A stretch of 64,000 nt of DNA from DASYXT01 sp035934555 (GTDB lineage: Bacteria; Verrucomicrobiota; Verrucomicrobiia; Limisphaerales; UBA8199). Below, piece by piece: positions 1 through 8,097 of this stretch. Where the stretch lies: positions 65,717 through 129,716 of the forward strand of contig DASYXT010000044.1 of NCBI GenBank assembly GCA_035934555.1, in the 5' to 3' direction. The notes below the pieces were generated by a model. It ran no database searches. It worked only from the letters and a program-made list of their open reading frames with translations, and had not been told where the DNA came from. Position 1 is the stretch's first letter; each line of letters begins with the position of its first letter. The translations under genes were made by a program, and so were the position numbers.

Positions 1-374
1 TCTTTCGCCAGCGCTCCGAGCTTCTCCAGGTCCTCGTCAATCCGGAAGACACAATGCTTGATTCGCTCCGCGGCCGGCAGCCCCGAGTCATCGAAGATTA
101 CCGACATCTCCACCTTCAGCGCCCGGGCGTATCCGACAATGTCCATCCAGCGTAACTGCCGGTCATTGCCCGCCTCCAAACGCGAGATCTTGCTCGGGTC
201 GCACTCCATGCACTTCGCCACATCCTCCTGGGTAAGCCCCTTCGCCACCCGCATATTCAGGAGGACCGATACCATGGTGCTGAACAAAACCTCCGTCTGG
301 ACCTCTGCGCTCACGCTCGGGTCTTCTGCCAACTGTGCCGCAGCGTCCGCCACGTTGTTAAATTTCGTATTCAT
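1..374 (-). CDS. XRE-family antitoxin / transcriptional regulator (partial)
   Basis: Second gene of a toxin-first (HigBA-like) type II toxin-antitoxin pair. 124 codons are visible and the frame runs open off the left window edge, so the C-terminus is missing. A Cro/CI helix-turn-helix spans about residues 36-90, with the recognition-helix stretch DPSKISRLEAG at 59-69, behind a 35-residue N-terminal extension. The ATG at 374 shares one base with the toxin stop (TAATG), so translation is probably coupled. By family knowledge it should neutralise the upstream toxin and repress the operon, probably at the palindrome at 791-811. The visible part after the HTH may form the toxin-binding or dimerisation region. 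Confidence 0.85.
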   Translation of the reverse strand, partial: MNTKFNNVADAAAQLAEDPSVSAEVQTEVLFSTMVSVLLNMRVAKGLTQEDVAKCMECDPSKISRLEAGNDRQLRWMDIVGYARALKVEMSVIFDDSGLPAAERIKHCVFRIDEDLEKLGALAK

Positions 375-748
375 TACTGTCCTGTCTTTGGTTTGAGGCC
401 CTTCGCAATCCGGTGTGCCTCGTTAATGTCGTCCGACTGTCCCTCTTTCGTCCCAATATTCAGAACGTACATCACATGCCCGTGTTCCTCGGGGAACACG
501 TACAACCTGCTTTCCTTCGCGCTGGGAACACCCGTCTGGCCGATTCGATATACTCCCTGTCCCTCCGGCCTGAAAAACCCGACTTGAAAAGAACCAAGCC
601 TCTGTCCCGCCCTCAACAAGCCCATGATCTTGTCGAGATTCGCGAACAAGGACACGTATTCCCGACGGTATTTGCCGGAAAACTTCTTGAATTTCCCGGG
701 GCTCGCATGAGCAATGTCGATCTGCCATTCTATTTGTCCGTTTGCCAT
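374..748 (-). CDS. RelE/HigB-like toxin of a type II TA system
   Basis: A 124-residue basic protein ending in the TAATG overlap with the XRE antitoxin gene. The middle and C-terminus fit the RelE/ParE/HigB (Gp49-like) fold: a helical KYRREY region, then strands carrying GVYRIGQTG, SRLYVFP and VMYVLNIGTKEG, then a final helix NEAHRIAKGL. Toxins of this family are usually ribosome-dependent mRNA endonucleases; that activity is inferred from fold and gene order, not from a verified catalytic set. The toxin-before-antitoxin order is that of higBA and mqsRA. The start at 748 follows a 100-bp leader holding a clear operator and promoter. Confidence 0.75.
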   Translation of the reverse strand: MANGQIEWQIDIAHASPGKFKKFSGKYRREYVSLFANLDKIMGLLRAGQRLGSFQVGFFRPEGQGVYRIGQTGVPSAKESRLYVFPEEHGHVMYVLNIGTKEGQSDDINEAHRIAKGLKPKTGQ

Positions 749-790
749 TCTGAGCAGGTGTTATGCCTAATCGGCACGCGCAGCAGGCTT

Positions 791-838
791 TTCTTGCTGT
801 TCCAGCAAGAAACTACGCTGTTCTTGCGAGAATTGCAA
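791..838 (-). promoter_or_regulatory. Promoter and palindromic operator of the TA operon
   Basis: A perfect 9-bp inverted repeat TTCTTGCTG / CAGCAAGAA (791-799 and 803-811, 3-nt spacer) lies 43 bp upstream of the toxin start. A second related half-palindrome TTCTTGCGAGAA sits at 821-832. On the minus strand TTGCAA (833-838), a 17-nt spacer and TAGTTT (810-815) form a plausible sigma-70 promoter, so both sites overlap the core promoter. This is the expected layout for autorepression by the XRE antitoxin. The palindrome is seen directly; the binding protein is inferred. Confidence 0.6.
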
Positions 839-1024
839 TTGATATTGAATTATTGATAAGAAATTGCTTTTTCACGGCTCATTGTACTGGGCGCTGCGCG
901 GGTAAAAAGTCCATTGTTAATTGTTGAGATTTGACCGTTTTGCTTTGCGCAATAACAGCCAGCGTCAGCGCGCACCAAAATAGCGGTTTGCGCCGGAGTG
1001 CTGCGAGTTGCATGGAAGCCGAGA

Positions 1025-1615
1025 TCATCGCGGGCCAGCTTTCGCAGCGTCCTGCTCGGCGAGATTGGAGTAATCAGCAGGGGACACGCGGCGGAGGACT
1101 TCAAGGGCGTCCCTCCTCACGCCGGGATCATCCATGCATCGCGCGAGAGCCAGAATTTGCGGTAAGGCTGGTTTTGCTCGGGCACCCAGACGAGAAAAGG
1201 CGTAAATGGCTTGGCCTCTTTTGAACCACGCAGCGCCAAGCCGCCAATCCGGCTTGAAAATCCCCAGTCGCACCGCTTCGCTTTTGAGGGCATAGCTAAG
1301 TCGCGTCGTTGTGTTCTCCCGCGCTCGCAGCCGCAGGACAAGGGTTCCCAGACACGCAGGCCCGAGGGTATCTATGGCTCGATCTGCATCGTCCGAGGTC
1401 ACCAAGAATTCCTGGTAAGAGCGGCGATTCAAAACAGAAATAGGCACATTCGTCCAAACCAGCTTTGCGGGAAGCTGGTCCACCCAATAACTGAACGCTC
1501 TACCCTTGAAACGCGGTTCTCGCGACGCAAGCGCAATAAATACCGCCGCACCAACCACCGCGACCAGGGCGCAGAGCGGGACCGGCTTGCGGGGGAGGTG
1601 GCGGAGCGGTGTCAT
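1025..1615 (-). CDS. Membrane-anchored HEAT-repeat-like protein
   Basis: About 196 residues from the ATG at 1615; an upstream ATG at 1657 would add 14 residues, and neither has a strong ribosome binding site. A single N-terminal hydrophobic segment (LCALVAVVGAAVFIALA) is followed by EPRFKGRAFSYWV, a signature common at the start of verrucomicrobial HEAT-repeat proteins. Helical repeats at the C-terminus include ALPQILALARCMDDPGVRRDALEVLRR. Probably a membrane-tethered periplasmic scaffold; function unknown. It stands alone, with the nearest same-strand gene (SHOCT lipoprotein) upstream. Confidence 0.6.
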   Translation of the reverse strand: MTPLRHLPRKPVPLCALVAVVGAAVFIALASREPRFKGRAFSYWVDQLPAKLVWTNVPISVLNRRSYQEFLVTSDDADRAIDTLGPACLGTLVLRLRARENTTTRLSYALKSEAVRLGIFKPDWRLGAAWFKRGQAIYAFSRLGARAKPALPQILALARCMDDPGVRRDALEVLRRVSPADYSNLAEQDAAKAGPR

Positions 1616-1669
1616 GGTCCGTGGGCAGGATAAGCCCAGACGCGGGGTTGCTGCCAATCTGGTCCCAAA

Positions 1670-1894
1670 TCATTGTTCCATTATATTCTTCCGCTGGGCC
1701 TGATACTCGTCCTCGGTTATGGCCCCCTGGTCACGAGCCTTTTTCAGGTCGATCAGCTCCTTGCCTTTGGTGGGCCGAATGATAGTCGTTCCAGTCGTGT
1801 CAGCGCCTAATTGCCAAGCACACCCACTGAGCAGACAGCCCATAACGCTGGCGGTTGCGAGCAAGAGCGGCCATTTTGAGAGTTTCTGTTTCAT
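1670..1894 (-). CDS. Small SHOCT-domain lipoprotein
   Basis: A 74-residue protein from the ATG at 1894 (MKQKLSKW). The signal peptide ends in the lipobox LLSGC, so the mature protein is lipid-anchored. The C-terminal ~30 residues (ELIDLKKARDQGAITEDEYQ) are a SHOCT motif, a short oligomerisation-type domain. An in-frame ATG at 1930 would place charged residues before the signal peptide and is rejected. It is a paralogue of the lipoprotein at 25107-25337, sharing the CAWQ lipobox context and the SHOCT motif almost residue by residue. Function unknown. Confidence 0.75.
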   Translation of the reverse strand: MKQKLSKWPLLLATASVMGCLLSGCAWQLGADTTGTTIIRPTKGKELIDLKKARDQGAITEDEYQAQRKNIMEQ

Positions 1895-2013
1895 TGCGTT
1901 GTCTTCTCTAATGTTATCCAGATCACACATGACGTAAAACGGGTCAAGCCTCGACCTTTCAGGTTTTTCATAATGCGAGTTGGGCTAAAGCTTCATCAGT
2001 CTCACTCAGGCTC

Positions 2014-2329
2014 TTACGTTCGACTTCGGATGGCTTGAAGAACGGTCCGATAGAGCAAAGTTATCAAAAGTCCATAGATTGCTGAACCTGGGAGAGTAAC
2101 TAAAATATTCCACCATATCGCGCTAGTCAGGATCGAGTGATTCGCGATCGGGTCTCGACCAAAATAGTACAAGATTATAGAGTACGGGCTGAATACGATT
2201 TCGTAAAAAGCGGGTAACTCACCGGGCCGCCGCAACGGCTTGAATAGGGGGGATGGAGAACAAGACATGCACGACCACAGTCAACATGGCCCACAGCAGC
2301 CAAAAGGCTCTAAAACGCAGGCGTTTCAT
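2014..2329 (-). pseudogene. Small two-segment membrane protein, frameshifted at a G6 run
   Basis: Two overlapping frames make sense only when joined. The N-terminal frame starts at ATG 2329 (MKRLRFRAFWLLWAML) and encodes a hydrophobic helix to FSIPP before stopping. The other frame continues from PLFKPLRRPGELPAFYEIV to a second hydrophobic segment (WWNILVTLPGSAIYGLLITL) and stops at 2014. The switch point is a run of six G on the plus strand at 2247-2252 (six C in the sense direction). A one-base length change there restores a protein of about 104 residues with two membrane segments. It may be a true lesion, a slippage site or a base-calling error. Confidence 0.55.
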
Positions 2330-2390
2330 GGGCGTTCATAACCGCACCGCACCAAACTAGTACTTGTGGATTGGGACTTGGATGGGGCCA

Positions 2391-2534
2391 ATCGGTCTTT
2401 TGGCAGGCCTCGGCGAGGGTCTTGATGAAAACGTGACGGTCCACGTCGTCAAAGAAGATATCCTCACGTTGGTCGCCCCGGCTCATGAGGTGGAAGATGG
2501 CGCCCGGGTATTGGACTCGGAGTTTACGAGCCAT
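2391..2534 (-). pseudogene. N-terminal fragment of a REP-associated tyrosine transposase (RAYT)
   Basis: The first ~48 codons from ATG 2534 match the N-terminus of Y1/IS200-like RAYT proteins: MARKLRVQYPGAIFHLMSRG, then REDIFFDDVDRHVFIKTLAE and ACQKTDW. Similarity ends abruptly after KTDW, and the frame continues as unrelated sequence overlapping the neighbouring membrane gene. The HUH metal-binding motif and catalytic Tyr, which lie further on in intact RAYTs, are absent, so this is a dead remnant. RAYTs mobilise REP palindromes, and this window carries several REP-like elements. Confidence 0.7.
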
Positions 2535-2606
2535 ACCGCGAGCTTCTCAATGACGGAAACAGGACGGGCCGCTGGTGCAGAGCGGCGGTTGGAAGTTTTG
2601 GGCGGT

Positions 2607-3371
2607 TCAGGCTTGGCTGCGTCTGCGGAAGAGCAAAACGCCGGTCCCGAGGGCCAGCAATGCGATGCTTGTCGGCTCAGGAACCATTGTGCCGCTGATT
2701 GCAAAAATGCCGGTGGATTCTCGCGGATCGGTGGAGTTATCCCTGAAGCCAAATCCGAGAATCTCTTTATTGGCAAGGCCGAGCTGCGCCAAATTGATCG
2801 TGGTTTGATACAATTCCGGATATGAGTTTCCGTTGTCCTCCGGGGTTGTGCTCGTCAAGTTCAGCCGGCCAAAGCCCTGGATGGCGGGATTGGGCTGAAA
2901 GAACCAATCGGAGTTGTTGAAACTCAATACTGGGCTGATCGTCAAATCGGCAAAATAAATGACCATGCTGCCCTGGCTGGCACCGCTGTTGGCAGCCGCC
3001 GCCAGGATCGAGATCGACGAGTAGTACCCCGGAGTCCCCAGGGTCAATATTCCAGAGCTGGTCGTGCTGGCCGACAATTGGAGCACGTTGTTCTGGTTGT
3101 AAGGCTGGAAGCCGAAAACCGTGCCGTCCACGAGGCTGGTAAAGGTCCGGCTGGCCGGCAAGCCGCGAGTTCCGCCGGTGAGACCAGCTTCATAAAAAGC
3201 GTAGTTATTCGGCACGTCAAACGGTTGAGCCGCGGTCGTATAGGGCGAACCGGCGTTAGCTTCCACGATCACGTCCCGGTTCCAGCCGAACAGTGTCAGC
3301 GGCGTATCGGCGGCAAGCGCGGAAACCGCAGCCATGACTGCACCTGCGACCAGGAAAGACAGCTTTTTCAT
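2607..3371 (-). CDS. PEP-CTERM sorting-domain exported protein
   Basis: A 254-residue protein from ATG 3371 (MKKLSFLVAGAVMAAV), with a signal peptide cleaved near ALAADT. The body is Asn/Ser/Thr-rich and beta-predicted, without a recognised enzyme domain. The C-terminus is a textbook PEP-CTERM tail: VPEPTS, a hydrophobic stretch IALLALGTGVLLF and RRRSQA. In this family the tail is recognised by exosortase, which is not encoded in this window. Likely a surface or matrix protein, often linked to exopolysaccharide production. An upstream ATG at 3404 adds a non-signal leader and is not favoured. Confidence 0.85.
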   Translation of the reverse strand: MKKLSFLVAGAVMAAVSALAADTPLTLFGWNRDVIVEANAGSPYTTAAQPFDVPNNYAFYEAGLTGGTRGLPASRTFTSLVDGTVFGFQPYNQNNVLQLSASTTSSGILTLGTPGYYSSISILAAAANSGASQGSMVIYFADLTISPVLSFNNSDWFFQPNPAIQGFGRLNLTSTTPEDNGNSYPELYQTTINLAQLGLANKEILGFGFRDNSTDPRESTGIFAISGTMVPEPTSIALLALGTGVLLFRRRSQA

Positions 3372-3667
3372 AGGATTGGAACGATTCTGTTTCCAATCAT
3401 GCATTTTTCGGGATTTTTGTCAAGGGTTATCTGAGAGAAGAAACGCAAATTACGCGTCTGTTCGCATTTGATTGCCAGTGGCGCCGCGCCCACTGAAGCG
3501 AGGTGTTGGTGCTTCACTTCTATGCGAGCGGAGCGAGCCCAGAATGGACGCCGTGAAACGGCCACGGCCTTTGGGGGCTCGGCAAAAGCAAAGCGCCGGG
3601 CCAGCACCACCGTGAGTTGGCGCCGGCGCCGCCGCGCGGAGGCCCACTCGGCTGCTTCAGTGGAGGC

Positions 3668-5824
3668 TCACTGCACGAGCACTCGGTAGAACTTATGCGA
3701 ATTGGTCGCGGGGACCGTGTAGGGAGAGGTGGCGAGCACGTTCGTGGTCCAAGGTCCCTGGACATTGGCCGCCTCCTCCAAAAGGCCGACGGTTCCCCAG
3801 GTCAACTGGACGTTATTGCCCGAGGAGGTGATTTGAAGGGTAACGGGGGGCGGCACGCCCAAGGCGGCGTTGTAAAGAGTCTGGAGTTGGTCCTGGTTAA
3901 GGACGTAATTGAAAACCGCCAAGTCACTGATGACTCCGCTAAAACCGTAAGCACCGCCCGCCTGGTTGGGGTTGTTGCCAACGGTTTCGGGGGAGGCAAA
4001 GGCCATGACCTGGTTGGTGAAGGGGAAAAGGCTGTTGTCGCCGGTGATGGAATTAACCGCGGGAAAGGTTCCATTGGGCCAGGTGGCGGCCTCGTTGGTA
4101 TTGAAGACGTAAAGGGTGGTCTGGGAGGGCTCGATCACCAGCGCCACCATGGACCATAAATCCAGCGGCGGCATAATTGCCGAATCCCAGAAGAAGAAGG
4201 CGGCGGAGCCTCCCTCGTTCCAGGTGTAACCCAGGTCCACGTTGCCGGGCAAACCTGCGCCAGTGCCGGCACTCCGGTAGTAATTGACACCGGCATAGGT
4301 GTTGTCGTTGGTGCCCGACCAAAGGATCGCTGCGAGGTAGTTCTGGATAACCGCCGGGTTAACCCAGAAAGTGAAGGTGGCGGTGCTGGTATTGAGGTTC
4401 CAGGGCGCCAAGGTGACTTGCGAGTTGGTGTCGCCGGAGGTGAAGAGAGCCGCGGCGTTGTCCGCCGCAAAGCCGGGATAACCGTCGGTGGGGCGCGGGC
4501 CGGCGACGCCGGCAAGGCCGTTGCTGACGTCCAGGCCGTAAGTGCCATTGAAGGCCGCGGCGTTATCCAGTGCCAGGAGGTTGTTGGTAGCCGGGTTGCC
4601 GCTTTCGTTAAAGCGGTAATAGGCAGTAGGTCCGGCAGCGAGCACGGCGAGGTCGTAAGTGCTCTTGCTGCTGGCGGGCAGCACGGTCAAAGCGGACACG
4701 GTACTGGTCACCGCGAGCGAGCCGCTGGTTAGAACCGCGGCGTAATTGGCGGAGTCGGATGGCTGGAGGTTGCTGATCTGGAGGTGGGCGGTGGCCGATC
4801 CGCTGACGCGGCCGCCGTCGGACAAATTCGCGCCGTCCTTCTGCCACGCAAAGGTTGGGGCTAACCCGGACACAGAGACGTTGAAGTGAGCAGTGAGGCC
4901 GCCGAACAGAACTTGGGGGGTGGGTGTGGCGATGGGTGAGACCACGCTGAGGGTAGCCGGAGGACTGCTGGTGACGGACTGGACCAAGTTGCTTACGGCA
5001 ACGACGTAATCGGCGATATTGGCAGGCGTGGCACCGTTGATCATCAATGTGGCCGTGGCGGAACCGGAGATATTGCCGGCATCGGTCAGATTGGTATAGA
5101 GGCCGCTGCCGACCGGGCCAGCCATCCATTGGTAAGCGGGCGGCGGGCTGGCCAAAGCAACGACGTTCAACTGGACGTTCGCGCCCACAGGCACGGTTTG
5201 GGATTGTGGCTCAGCGTAAATGTCGGGCGCGCCCAACTCGTTGGTTTGCCCCGCAATGATGCCTTCGCCGGGGATAGTTTCATAAGCGTAATCGACGACG
5301 GTGAGGGTTTGGGCTGTGCGGTCGTAAATGAGGCGCACCCAGCCGAAATTGGTCTGTGAAAGACCATTGTTATCGTACATCTCGAGGCCGACATAGCCCT
5401 CGGTGAGGTTGTTTATGCCCCAGTCGCCGATGGTGTTGATGGTGCTGTTATTATCTTGAAAGAGGTAGGCCTGGCCGGGAGCCGAGCCCGGAGCGGTGTC
5501 GGGCACCGTCGTGAGGAAATTCGCATCGATCAGGGCGCCAAATGAGGTGACCGGCAGCCCATACCATCCGTCGGCGGCCAATCGGGCCAGCGGGGTCGAG
5601 CCAGGCACGGCGGCGGGCGAGCCCTGGACATAGGGCTTGGCGAAGTTGGAACTATTGAACCCGACGGTAAAATCGATGGCGCCATCCTGATTCAGATCAA
5701 AGGTGGTGCTGGTAGCGGAGGTCAGTTGGGTGTTGACCAGGCCGGAGTAGGTGACGGCGCCTTGGGCCATGCCGGCGGCCAGCGCGGAAGCGGAGACGAG
5801 GGAGACGGTTTGTTTGGTTTTCAT
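3668..5824 (-). CDS. Large exported protein with Ig-like and LamG-type domains
   Basis: 718 residues. Signal peptide at 1-23 (ends AQGAVTY). Residues ~24-190 form a beta-rich PEP-CTERM-like N-domain with an FDLNQDGAIDF motif. Two Ig-like modules follow (about 205-295 and 298-382), each with a YQW/FAWQ core tryptophan and a SGSATA..L.I motif. A LamG/concanavalin-like lectin module lies at about 390-655 (AYYRFNESG, then ATFTFWVNP, GVISDLAVFNYVL). A C-terminal fibronectin-like repeat (VQLTWGTVGLLEEA, ending HKFYRVLVQ) is typical of secreted verrucomicrobial proteins. Probable adhesin or carbohydrate-binding surface protein; no catalytic site was recognised. It is the upstream neighbour of the PEP-CTERM gene on the same strand. 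Confidence 0.8.
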   Translation of the reverse strand: MKTKQTVSLVSASALAAGMAQGAVTYSGLVNTQLTSATSTTFDLNQDGAIDFTVGFNSSNFAKPYVQGSPAAVPGSTPLARLAADGWYGLPVTSFGALIDANFLTTVPDTAPGSAPGQAYLFQDNNSTINTIGDWGINNLTEGYVGLEMYDNNGLSQTNFGWVRLIYDRTAQTLTVVDYAYETIPGEGIIAGQTNELGAPDIYAEPQSQTVPVGANVQLNVVALASPPPAYQWMAGPVGSGLYTNLTDAGNISGSATATLMINGATPANIADYVVAVSNLVQSVTSSPPATLSVVSPIATPTPQVLFGGLTAHFNVSVSGLAPTFAWQKDGANLSDGGRVSGSATAHLQISNLQPSDSANYAAVLTSGSLAVTSTVSALTVLPASSKSTYDLAVLAAGPTAYYRFNESGNPATNNLLALDNAAAFNGTYGLDVSNGLAGVAGPRPTDGYPGFAADNAAALFTSGDTNSQVTLAPWNLNTSTATFTFWVNPAVIQNYLAAILWSGTNDNTYAGVNYYRSAGTGAGLPGNVDLGYTWNEGGSAAFFFWDSAIMPPLDLWSMVALVIEPSQTTLYVFNTNEAATWPNGTFPAVNSITGDNSLFPFTNQVMAFASPETVGNNPNQAGGAYGFSGVISDLAVFNYVLNQDQLQTLYNAALGVPPPVTLQITSSGNNVQLTWGTVGLLEEAANVQGPWTTNVLATSPYTVPATNSHKFYRVLVQ

Positions 5825-6021
5825 GATCCTACCTCAGGTGTTGTCGGGTGCGTGGGGTTGCCTCGATGCGAGGATATCTTTCAATGGGAAGGGATACCTG
5901 GCATTCAAGATTACTGAGTGCGTTTACGGCGTGGATAGTTACACGTTACTCGACTATGGGCAAGCAAAAAGTCGCGACAGCGAAAACGCGGCGGCTTGTA
6001 TTCCGGCCGTGATTGGCGGCC

Positions 6022-6126
6022 GGAGCGCGGAGATTCCTGTCCGCAGCAACGGACCCCCGTAATCGGCGGCAAATCCGAGCCGTGCTGGCGTTCGGAAGGT
6101 GCTGCGGACAGGAATGTCCGCGCTCC
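6022..6126. repeat. REP-like inverted repeat (27-bp arms) in the 5825-6189 gap
   Basis: Arms at 6022-6048 and 6100-6126 are reverse complements at 26 of 27 positions (GGAGCGCGGAGATTCCTGTC and its partner), separated by 51 nt. A related element with the same GGAGCGCGGA head is at 40361-40457. The pair resembles a BIME/REP unit. The rest of the gap shows no gene; ORFs running through the repeat are artefacts of its GC content. Confidence 0.7.
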
Positions 6127-6189
6127 GCGGGTGTGCGCCAAAACGCACAGTTCACAGGCGAGGGGTGGCGAGTACATATCGGCAAGATT

Positions 6190-7743
6190 ATGGTTGAGGC
6201 CGACTCTATCCGTTCTGTCCGGCCGGGGATATCCGCGGCGATGCGCACGGAGCGTTTGCATTCGCTGTTGCGCCGGATTCCGGATGCCGATTGGGCGCGG
6301 TTGAGGCCACTGCTGGAGGAGAGCTTCGCCGACGCGGACAGGGCGAGGGGATTCGAGCTGTTTGAACGGCTATTCCGAAAAGGAGAGGCGGTGGGGCCCG
6401 GTGACGGGGCAGCGGTTTGCAAGCGGGTGGAAAGCCTGTCTGGCAGCCAGCCGGTGCTGGCCGAGTTGAAGAAAGCCGACGAGCGTCTCAAGCAACGCGT
6501 GCGGTGGACGTTGCGGGAAATAAGCGAAGAAGCGTGGAGCGCGCTAAAGGCCAAACTGGCGGCGCGCCTGGGAGAGAAGGCGGAAGCGTTGGTGGTGGCG
6601 GAGCTGGTGTTCCGGTTTGGGGAATCGGTAAGCAACATCGAGACGGCGGCCGAGGCGCTGGCGGAGCGATGCTCGGCGCGGCGGCGGCTGGCGCCGGATG
6701 TCGCGCGTAAAAATGCCATGCTGCGCGTGCGCAGTCCTGGTCCGGCCAGCCTGGATCCCGAGGCGATTTACAATCAGGTGCTGGCGGAGACGACCCATGC
6801 CGAGCAGGTGCTGCGGCGGGCGGAAAACACTTTGGCTTACCGCTTCGTCCAACCCACCGCGCCGTTTCGCCATGCGCGCAATACGGTGTTCCAGATTGTC
6901 GAGGCGCTGCTGTCGGAGGCGGAGCTGCGGGCCGAGGTGCTCGAACGCGAGCGGGAGTTACTGGCGGTTCCGCTGGTGAGCCGTGAGCAAATGCGCTGGG
7001 CGTTGCACCGGTTGCCGAGGGCGCAGCGCATCGAAGTGCTGAAACGAGTGCCGCTCAATACCGTTCTGATGTTCCATGAGAGTGGCGGCGAGGACGTGCT
7101 GTTGCGAGCGACGCGCGACCGGCGACTGGGTTACGATCTGTTCGTGGAGGAGCACAGTGAGGAAGAACTGGCGGCGCGTTATGGGTTGGCGCTGAACGCG
7201 CTCAAGAACGTTGTGGGCACAATGCTCGAGGCACTGGTTGCCAAACCCTTGGCGCGCCAGCCGGCGCACGCCTTGCTGAGCTGGGCAGCGCAGGTCCCCC
7301 CGATGACCACCGGCGAGGTCCGGCGGAGGCTAAAGCAACTCAACCCTGGCCAACGCGCTGGTCTGCTGAAGTCTGTGCCGCTGTGTGCGTGGAAGGTGCG
7401 GGAGATAATCCCGCTGCATAAGCATTTGTTCCTGGACTATTTGTCCGGCGAATGGGTCTTGGGGGCGTTGGTGAAGTACTACAACTTGCACAAGCAACCC
7501 GGGTTCGCCGGGCGCTTTGATTTCAAGGGCACGCTAACGGCGCGCCGCGCCAATGCCGCCATCGAGGCGGTGATTCACAAACTGGCTGATGAAGCGATTG
7601 TGCGGCACCAGCTCCGCGTGTGGAGTGGGGCAGGGCAGGCGCATGAGGCATTCGCCGCTGGGGACGATGGGGAAGAGGTGTCGGTACAGCAGCTCATGCC
7701 TGCGGTGCCGGAGGCGTTGGCGTTAGCCGACCCGGCGTGCTGA
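6190..7743 (+). CDS. Uncharacterised Arg-rich all-helical protein
   Basis: 517 residues from ATG 6190 (MVEADSIRSVRPG); an alternative start is ATG 6241. In-frame sequence upstream of 6190 lies in a REP-like repeat and is excluded. The protein is soluble, strongly helical and rich in Arg, Glu, Ala and Leu, with no signal peptide. Residues around 375-400 (SEEELAARYGLALNALKNVV) look like a helix-turn-helix of sigma region 4 type, which would suggest nucleic-acid binding, but this is only a resemblance. Several Arg-rich helices (RRLKQLNPGQRAGLLKSVPL) may be repeats. No family was recognised. It is followed by a convergent KTSC gene 17 bp away. Confidence 0.6.
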   Translation: MVEADSIRSVRPGISAAMRTERLHSLLRRIPDADWARLRPLLEESFADADRARGFELFERLFRKGEAVGPGDGAAVCKRVESLSGSQPVLAELKKADERLKQRVRWTLREISEEAWSALKAKLAARLGEKAEALVVAELVFRFGESVSNIETAAEALAERCSARRRLAPDVARKNAMLRVRSPGPASLDPEAIYNQVLAETTHAEQVLRRAENTLAYRFVQPTAPFRHARNTVFQIVEALLSEAELRAEVLERERELLAVPLVSREQMRWALHRLPRAQRIEVLKRVPLNTVLMFHESGGEDVLLRATRDRRLGYDLFVEEHSEEELAARYGLALNALKNVVGTMLEALVAKPLARQPAHALLSWAAQVPPMTTGEVRRRLKQLNPGQRAGLLKSVPLCAWKVREIIPLHKHLFLDYLSGEWVLGALVKYYNLHKQPGFAGRFDFKGTLTARRANAAIEAVIHKLADEAIVRHQLRVWSGAGQAHEAFAAGDDGEEVSVQQLMPAVPEALALADPAC

Positions 7744-7760
7744 CCCAACTCGCAGAGGCA

Positions 7761-7991
7761 CTAGATGGTCTTCGAGAGGAATTGGTCTTTAATGAAGGTC
7801 TTGAAGTAGGCGTCCTTTCGCGGCGCACCTAAGAGACCTTGGAACCGGAAACGAGGCACCTTCTCGAAGCGAATGGTTTGGGCATTGCGGATTTTGAGGT
7901 AAAGGCAATGCGTCAAATCCTCGTAACCCACGGATTCGAACATATCCGCTTCCACAGGCACCATTTTGACTGCTCCAGGCGTTAATGGCAT
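7761..7991 (-). CDS. KTSC-domain protein
   Basis: 76 residues. The pattern from MFESVGYED through LYLKIRNAQTIRFEKVP to LLGAPRKDAYFKTFIKDQF fits the KTSC domain, found alone in small bacterial proteins and at the C-terminus of some lysyl-tRNA synthetases. The ATG at 7991 is preceded on the minus strand by GAGGAG at good spacing, which supports this start over an internal Met. Function is unknown; RNA or tRNA binding is a guess from the lysyl-tRNA synthetase association. Confidence 0.7.
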   Translation of the reverse strand: MPLTPGAVKMVPVEADMFESVGYEDLTHCLYLKIRNAQTIRFEKVPRFRFQGLLGAPRKDAYFKTFIKDQFLSKTI

Positions 7992-8097
7992 AGAGGCTCC
8001 TCAAGGTTGGCTGACCTGCTCAATAGTATGGGGGCGGCGGAGAGTTCGTCCAGCATAAATTGCGAACCGGCGGGATTTCTGCCAGTCTGGGGGCCTT

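Noticed and set aside
2607..3371. Complete PEP-CTERM/exosortase system in the window
   Set aside because: Only the target protein is present; no exosortase-like membrane protein with its Cys-Arg-His motif was found.
3372..3667. Overlapping ORFs between the PEP-CTERM gene and the Ig/LamG gene
   Set aside because: Translations are Arg/Ala/Pro-rich in several frames and resemble translated GC-rich intergenic DNA.
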